From assembly GCF_033042135.1 (NCBI RefSeq), contig NZ_WBXM01000007.1:1-64000 (forward strand): a DNA stretch of 64,000 nucleotides, written 5' to 3'. A program made the translations under genes and the position numbers. The notes beneath the pieces are model-generated. The model was not told the origin of the DNA, ran no database searches, and worked only from the letters and a program-made list of their open reading frames with translations. Numbering within the stretch: the stretch's first letter is position 1; every line of letters begins with the position of its first letter. Shown here in pieces: positions 59,907 to 64,000 of this stretch. This DNA comes from Haloechinothrix sp033042135. Its GTDB lineage: Bacteria > Actinomycetota > Actinomycetes > Mycobacteriales > Pseudonocardiaceae.

Positions 59907-62008
59907 CGTGTCTCGGGTTCCTGTCTGTCTCTCGTGCCTTGCGTGCCACCGGCGGGCCCGCCGATGCCGTGCAGCGCGGCGTGCACCACCTCCGCCGTGT
60001 GCCTGCCGACCCCGCGCACCCCGGCGATCTCTTCGACCGTCGCTTGCTTCAGCTTCTTGACCGAGCCGAAGTGCTTGATCAACGCGGCCTTGCGGGCTTG
60101 CCCCAGTCCGGGAACGGAATCCAGTTCGGACGCCTGCACCCTACGGGACCGCTTGGTGCGGTGATACCGGACCGCGAACCGGTGGGCCTCGTCGCGTACG
60201 CGCTGCAGCAGGTAGAGCGCCTCCGAGCTGCGGGGCAAGATCACCGGATCGGGTTCCCCTGGAAGCCAGACCTCTTCGAGCCGCTTGGCGAGCCCGACCA
60301 CGGCGACGTCGGTGACGCCGTGGTCGGCCAGCGCGTCGGCCGCGGCGGTGGCCTGCGGCCCGGCCCCGTCGACCACGAGCAGGTTCGGCGGGTAGGCGAA
60401 CTTGGCGGGCCGGGCCGGTTCACCACTTCCCACCGCGCCACCCACCCCGGCGCGTTCACTGGTTTCACCGCTGTCACCGGGCTCGCCGGTCTCGGTGGCG
60501 CCGCTGCTTTCGGCGACGTACCTGGCGAATCGACGCCGGACCACCTCGGCGATGGCGGCCACGTCTCCCTCGCTGGCCGCCTGCTTGATTGAGAAGCGCT
60601 TGTACTCCGACTTGCGCGGTACGCCGTCCTCGAACACCACGAGCGAGGCGACCACATCGCTGCCCTGGATGTGGGAAACGTCCACACACTCGATCCGCAG
60701 CGGCGCGGTGTCCAACCCGAGCTGTTCCTGCAGTTCGGACAGCGCAGCCGACCGGGCGGTGAGGTCGCCCGCGCGGCGCAGCTTGTGCTGCGCGAGCGCT
60801 TCCGAGGCGTTGCGGGCCACGGTGTCGGCCAGCGCGCGCTTGTCCCCTCGCTGCGGGACACGCAACCGCACCCGGGAGCCGCGCAGCTCGCTCAACCAAC
60901 GCGCCAGCGCGTCGACGTCGGCAGGCAACGTGGGGACCAGTACGTGTTTCGGCACCGGCGGTCCGCTATCGGCGACCTGTTCGGCCAGTTCCGCCTGCTG
61001 GCCGTAGAACTGGGTGAGGAACTGCGTCACGAGCTGCGCGCGCACCGCCTCCTCGCGATCCGCGCCTACCGCCTCGTGCCCGGCGCCCGAAGCCGCGTGC
61101 TCGCCGCCGTCGGCATCGTCGACCGGGGCCTCGTCGACGTCGACCACCCAGCCTCGCTGCCCGCGGACCCGACCGCCACGCACGTGGAATACCTGCACGG
61201 CGGCCTGCAGCTCGTCGTGCGCGAACGCGACCACATCCGCATCGGTCCCGTCACCGAAAACCACGGACTGCTTCTCCATGGCCTTGCGGAGCGCTGCCAC
61301 ATCGTCACGCAGCCGCGCGGCTCGTTCGAAGTCCAGGTCCTCGGCCGCGCGGTTCATGTCGCGCTCCAGTTCGCGAACCATGTTGTCGGTCCTGCCCGAG
61401 AGGAACTCGCACAGTTGTTGCACGATCGTCCGGTGTTCCTCGGCGTTGACCCTGCCGACGCACGGGGCCGAGCACTTGCCGATATAGCCGAGCAGGCACG
61501 GCCGCCCGATCTGGGTGTGCCTGCGGAACACCGTGTTGCTGCAGGTCCGGGCGGGAAACACCCGCAACAGTAGGTCGAGGGTCTCCCGGATCGCCCACGC
61601 GTGGGCGTACGGCCCGAAGTAGCGCACGCCCTTCTTCCTCGGGCCCCGGTACACGTGGGGACGCGGGTACTCCTCGTGCATGGTCACCGCGAGCACCGGG
61701 TAGGACTTGTCATCCCGGTACCGCACGTTGAACCGGGGGTCGAACTCCTTGATCCAGGTGTACTCGAGCTGTAGCGCCTCCACCTCGGTGGCCACCACGG
61801 TCCAGTCGACGCCGGAGGCCGTGGTGACCATCTGGCGCGTGCGGGGATGCAGGCTGCTGAGGTCGGCGAAGTACGAGCCGAGCCTGCTGCGCAGGCTCTT
61901 GGCCTTACCGACGTAGATCACCCTGCCGCTGGCGTCCCTGAAGCGGTACACGCCCGGTGCGTCGGGAATGTCTCGTGGTGCGGGTCGGTAGGTGGACGGA
62001 TCGGCCAC
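59903..62008 (-). CDS. uvrC: Excinuclease ABC subunit C
   Basis: 701-aa nuclease that makes both incisions in nucleotide excision repair. GIY-YIG domain DAPGVYRFRDASGRVIYVGKAKSLRSRL (residues about 16-43), a Cys cluster, UVR motif MNRAAEDLDFERAARLRDD, an RNase H-type domain with ECVDVSHIQGSDVVASLVVFEDG (Asp catalytic), and C-terminal helix-hairpin-helix motifs SVPGLGQARKAALIKHFG and EEIAGVRGVGRHTAEVV. An acidic/Gly-rich insert sits near residues 285-310 and another Gly/Glu-rich insert near 505-535. GTG 62008 is set by a TACGCT box. Confidence 0.97.
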   Translation of the reverse strand: MADPSTYRPAPRDIPDAPGVYRFRDASGRVIYVGKAKSLRSRLGSYFADLSSLHPRTRQMVTTASGVDWTVVATEVEALQLEYTWIKEFDPRFNVRYRDDKSYPVLAVTMHEEYPRPHVYRGPRKKGVRYFGPYAHAWAIRETLDLLLRVFPARTCSNTVFRRHTQIGRPCLLGYIGKCSAPCVGRVNAEEHRTIVQQLCEFLSGRTDNMVRELERDMNRAAEDLDFERAARLRDDVAALRKAMEKQSVVFGDGTDADVVAFAHDELQAAVQVFHVRGGRVRGQRGWVVDVDEAPVDDADGGEHAASGAGHEAVGADREEAVRAQLVTQFLTQFYGQQAELAEQVADSGPPVPKHVLVPTLPADVDALARWLSELRGSRVRLRVPQRGDKRALADTVARNASEALAQHKLRRAGDLTARSAALSELQEQLGLDTAPLRIECVDVSHIQGSDVVASLVVFEDGVPRKSEYKRFSIKQAASEGDVAAIAEVVRRRFARYVAESSGATETGEPGDSGETSERAGVGGAVGSGEPARPAKFAYPPNLLVVDGAGPQATAAADALADHGVTDVAVVGLAKRLEEVWLPGEPDPVILPRSSEALYLLQRVRDEAHRFAVRYHRTKRSRRVQASELDSVPGLGQARKAALIKHFGSVKKLKQATVEEIAGVRGVGRHTAEVVHAALHGIGGPAGGTQGTRDRQEPETR

Positions 62009-62014
62009 ACCTTC

Positions 62015-62020
62015 AGCGTA
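62015..62020 (-). promoter_or_regulatory. Predicted -10 box for the uvrC operon
   Basis: Reads TACGCT on the minus strand, 6 nt before the GTG start at 62008: the leaderless pattern, same hexamer as upstream of mptB. Confidence 0.45.
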
Positions 62021-62077
62021 CGGGTCGACCGAGCGGCGAGCTCCCACCCGGTGACCCTCCCGCGCCGGTCACCGCCA

Positions 62078-62099
62078 TGGTACGGCCGTGGTACGGCCG
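62078..62099. repeat. Two tandem copies of an 11-bp unit
   Basis: TGGTACGGCCG is repeated twice head to tail in the divergent region between uvrC and exonuclease III. Confidence 0.85.
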
Positions 62100-62282
62100 G
62101 TGTCGGTGGTCCGTGGCAGGGTGACCTACCGTGCGGGGTCCCGTCGGGGCCCGATCCTGGCCGGTCGCCGGGGACGGCGGCCACGGACATGGCTCTGTGG
62201 CAGACTTTCCGTGACCCCGATCCGTGGTCACCGCCGCAGCGCGGCCCACCATCCTGCCGAACACACGAGAGGACATCCCGGC

Positions 62283-63080
62283 ATGCGCATCGCCACCTGG
62301 AACGTCAACTCGATCGGGGCGCGGCGGTCCCGGCTGGTGGACTGGCTGTCCGCCGCCTCGCCGGACGTGGTGTGCCTCCAGGAATTGAAGTGCGCCGCCG
62401 AGAACTTCCCCACCGATGCGGTCGCCGAGCTCGGCTACGAGGTCGCCGCGCACGGCACCGGGCGCTGGAACGGGGTAGCCATCCTGTCGCGTGCCGGGCT
62501 GGGCGAGGTCACCAGGGGGTTGCGTGACGAGCCCGGGTACGCGGCCGAGGATGGTACGGACCCTGTGCCCGAGCCTCGGGCGGTCGGCGCGACCTGCGGC
62601 CCGGTGCGGATCTGGTCTGTGTACGTGCCGAACGGCCGAGACGTGGAGCATCCGCACTACACCTACAAGCTGCGGTGGCTGGAGGCGCTTCGCGCGACCG
62701 CCACCGCCGAGTTGGCCGATGGGCGGCCCTTCGCGGTGCTCGGGGATTTCAACATCGCCCCGGCCGACGAGGACGTCTGGGACACCGCCGAGTTCGAGCA
62801 GACGACACACACCACCGAGGCCGAGCGCAAGGCGCTCGCGATGCTGCGCGAGGCGGGGTTGGAGGACATCGTTCCGCGTCCGCTGAAGTACGACCGGCCG
62901 TTCACCTACTGGGACTACCGGGGGTTGGCGTTTCCGAAGAACAAGGGGATACGCATCGATCTCGCGTACGGTAACGCGGCGGTGACCACGCGGGTCACCG
63001 ACGCCTACGTCGACCGCGAGGAGCGCAAGGGCAAGGGCGCGTCCGACCACGCCCCCGTGGTCGTCGACGTGGATCTCTGA
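62283..63080 (+). CDS. xthA: Exodeoxyribonuclease III (AP endonuclease)
   Basis: 265-aa EEP-superfamily nuclease of base excision repair, cutting at abasic sites and trimming 3' blocks. TWNVNSIGARRSRLVDWL, the Mg ligand Glu in VCLQELK, VYVPNGRD, the GDFNIAP motif (residues about 155-161), TYWDYRGLAFPKNKGIRID and the catalytic His in SDHAPVVVD are all present. ATG 62283 follows GAGAGGA. It lies opposite uvrC; the promoter lies in the 274-bp gap. Confidence 0.97.
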   Translation: MRIATWNVNSIGARRSRLVDWLSAASPDVVCLQELKCAAENFPTDAVAELGYEVAAHGTGRWNGVAILSRAGLGEVTRGLRDEPGYAAEDGTDPVPEPRAVGATCGPVRIWSVYVPNGRDVEHPHYTYKLRWLEALRATATAELADGRPFAVLGDFNIAPADEDVWDTAEFEQTTHTTEAERKALAMLREAGLEDIVPRPLKYDRPFTYWDYRGLAFPKNKGIRIDLAYGNAAVTTRVTDAYVDREERKGKGASDHAPVVVDVDL

Positions 63081-63101
63081 GAGCGCGGGGGACCCGAGCC
63101 G

Positions 63102-63560
63102 TCAGCTGCGCTGGTGGGCTTGTTTATGGAGCTTCCGCAACGTCCGGACCGCCTCGACCGCGTAGTGCCTGTCCACCGCCTGCACCGCCATCACCGAGTA
63201 GTACTCGTCGTCGGGTAGCTCCAGCCGCGCCCACGATGCCCCATCGGGAAAGCTCACCGAGAGTATCTCGTCCCAGGTGAACCAGCGCTTGGTGAGCACG
63301 TTGCGCACCTCGATCCCCTCGCTGGTCGCCCGCACCCGGGGCACCGCCCACAGCATCGTCAGGCCCGCCAGAATGAGACCGACGATGATCATGGCGATCT
63401 GGTCGGACGTGTAGAAGATCACGCCGGTCTCGGAGGTGCGCAGCAGCAACCCCACGGCGGTGAAGGCGGCGACGATCGCGATGGCGCACGGCACGGTCAT
63501 CCACAGGACCTTGCGTGGCCGGTACTGCACCTGGTCGGAATCGACGTTGTTGCTGTTCAC
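63102..63560 (-). CDS. PH-domain-containing membrane protein
   Basis: 152-aa protein with two membrane helices (VPCAIAIVAAFTAVGLLL and IAMIIVGLILAGLTMLWAV, residues about 25-43 and 58-77) followed by a bacterial PH-like domain (RATSEGIEVRNVLTKRWFTWDEILSVSFPDGASWARLELPDDEYYSVMAV). Function unknown; such genes often follow ribH in actinobacteria. GTG 63560 follows TGAGGAAA. Converges with exonuclease III, 21 bp between stops. Confidence 0.88.
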   Translation of the reverse strand: MNSNNVDSDQVQYRPRKVLWMTVPCAIAIVAAFTAVGLLLRTSETGVIFYTSDQIAMIIVGLILAGLTMLWAVPRVRATSEGIEVRNVLTKRWFTWDEILSVSFPDGASWARLELPDDEYYSVMAVQAVDRHYAVEAVRTLRKLHKQAHQRS

Positions 63561-63636
63561 GGTTTCCTCACCCCGCTCGGTGTCGTTCTGGGGGCCGCGG
63601 GCGCGGGAAACCCCGCCGCTCGCGTAACCCGGTCGG

Positions 63637-64000
63637 CTACACGAACCCGCGCTCGGTCCACGGTTGCCGCAACCCCCGCAGCACGTGTGCGGTGTCCAGC
63701 GCGGCCGCCGCGGCCTCGTATCCCTTGTCCTCGACCGAGGACGGCAGGCCCGCACGGTCCAATGCCTGCTGCTCGGTGTCACAGGTGAGCACGCCGTTGC
63801 CGATCGGGGTGGCCTCGTCGAGCGCCACCCGCGTCAAGCCCGTGGTGACCGCGTCGCAGACGTAGTCGAAATGCGGTGTGCCACCGCGGATCACCACGCC
63901 GAGCGCGACCACCGCGTCGTGGTCCCTTGCCAGGGATTGCACTACCACCGGCAGCTCCATGGCACCCGCCACCCGCACAACGGTGGGTCCGTCGCTGAGC
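63637..64000 (-). CDS. ribH: 6,7-dimethyl-8-ribityllumazine synthase, N-terminus beyond the window
   Basis: Partial gene: the last 121 codons are visible and the start lies to the right of base 64000. The visible part has AMELPVVVQSLARDHDAVVALGVVIRGGTPHFDYVCDAVTTGL (substrate-binding loop with the catalytic His in PHFDYV) and PIGNGVLTCDTEQQALDRAG, standard for lumazine synthase, which makes the riboflavin precursor and forms icosahedral shells. No other rib gene is visible because the window ends. Confidence 0.95.
   Translation of the reverse strand, partial: LSDGPTVVRVAGAMELPVVVQSLARDHDAVVALGVVIRGGTPHFDYVCDAVTTGLTRVALDEATPIGNGVLTCDTEQQALDRAGLPSSVEDKGYEAAAAALDTAHVLRGLRQPWTERGFV

Noticed and set aside
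1..64000. CRISPR array, tRNA, rRNA, insertion sequence or prophage
   Set aside because: No regularly spaced repeats, no cloverleaf-like segment and no transposase or phage protein recognised on reading.

Overview
The window is chromosomal DNA from a high-GC Gram-positive bacterium, most likely an actinomycete of the Pseudonocardiaceae type. The evidence is the roughly 70% GC, the many GTG and TTG starts, and actinobacterial signature genes: rbpA, whiA, an MptB-type mannosyltransferase, a sufR-BDCSU-T operon, acVLRF1, a HelD/HelR-type ATPase and leaderless-looking promoters. Genus assignment is not possible by eye. No tRNA, rRNA, CRISPR array, insertion sequence or prophage was recognised.

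Layout. 1-2.7 kb: accessory cassette of a radical SAM protein, an SMC/ABC-like ATPase and an aminoglycoside-phosphotransferase-like protein. 2.8-7.3 kb: peroxiredoxin, LCP cell-wall protein, alpha/beta hydrolase, polytopic membrane protein and a small HTH protein, with a tandem repeat and a large palindrome in one intergenic gap. 7.5-12.7 kb: ABC-F ATPase, acVLRF1 peptidyl-tRNA hydrolase and dGTPase on the minus strand, then a lone lycopene cyclase on the plus strand. 12.8-15.4 kb: lemA and an HtpX-type protease with a long C-terminal extension. 15.6-22.5 kb: complete SUF iron-sulfur operon with its sufR regulator. 22.6-29.5 kb: mptB, an ABC transporter pair, ctaA, an ATP-grasp gene with a small partner, and a quinone oxidoreductase. 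29.5-37.3 kb: accessory block with a four-gene MacAB-like exporter operon, an AT-rich patch carrying a secreted protein and a LuxR-type regulator, a lipoprotein FKBP and a HelD-like RNA polymerase recycling ATPase. 37.5-44.7 kb: ctaB and, divergently, tkt-tal-pgi-pgl. 44.9-49.6 kb: orphan histidine kinase, rbpA, then secG-tpiA-pgk-gap. 49.8-56.8 kb: a three-gene MukBEF/Wadjet-like SMC operon. 56.9-62.0 kb: whiA-yvcK-rapZ-uvrC. 62.3-64.0 kb: exonuclease III, a PH-domain membrane protein and the truncated start of ribH.

How the genes work together. The suf operon builds Fe-S clusters under a predicted Fe-S-sensing repressor. ctaA and ctaB make heme A from heme via heme O. tkt, tal, pgi and pgl with gap, pgk and tpiA cover much of the sugar-phosphate core, but zwf and opcA, which normally sit between pgi and pgl in relatives, are absent here. 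The whiA cluster links cell division control, carbon/cell-wall metabolism and DNA repair.

The most unusual item is the MukF-MukE-MukB-like operon placed between gap and whiA. It has no neighbouring JetD/MksG nuclease gene, and its ATPase has a non-standard Walker A and a Walker B that reads Asp-Asn instead of Asp-Glu. Other points of interest are an in-frame amber codon at codon 3 of the radical SAM gene, an AT-rich island with a secreted protein, an isolated lycopene cyclase, a 19-bp tandem duplication that creates the pgl stop codon, and repeated TANNNT boxes 6-8 nt before start codons.
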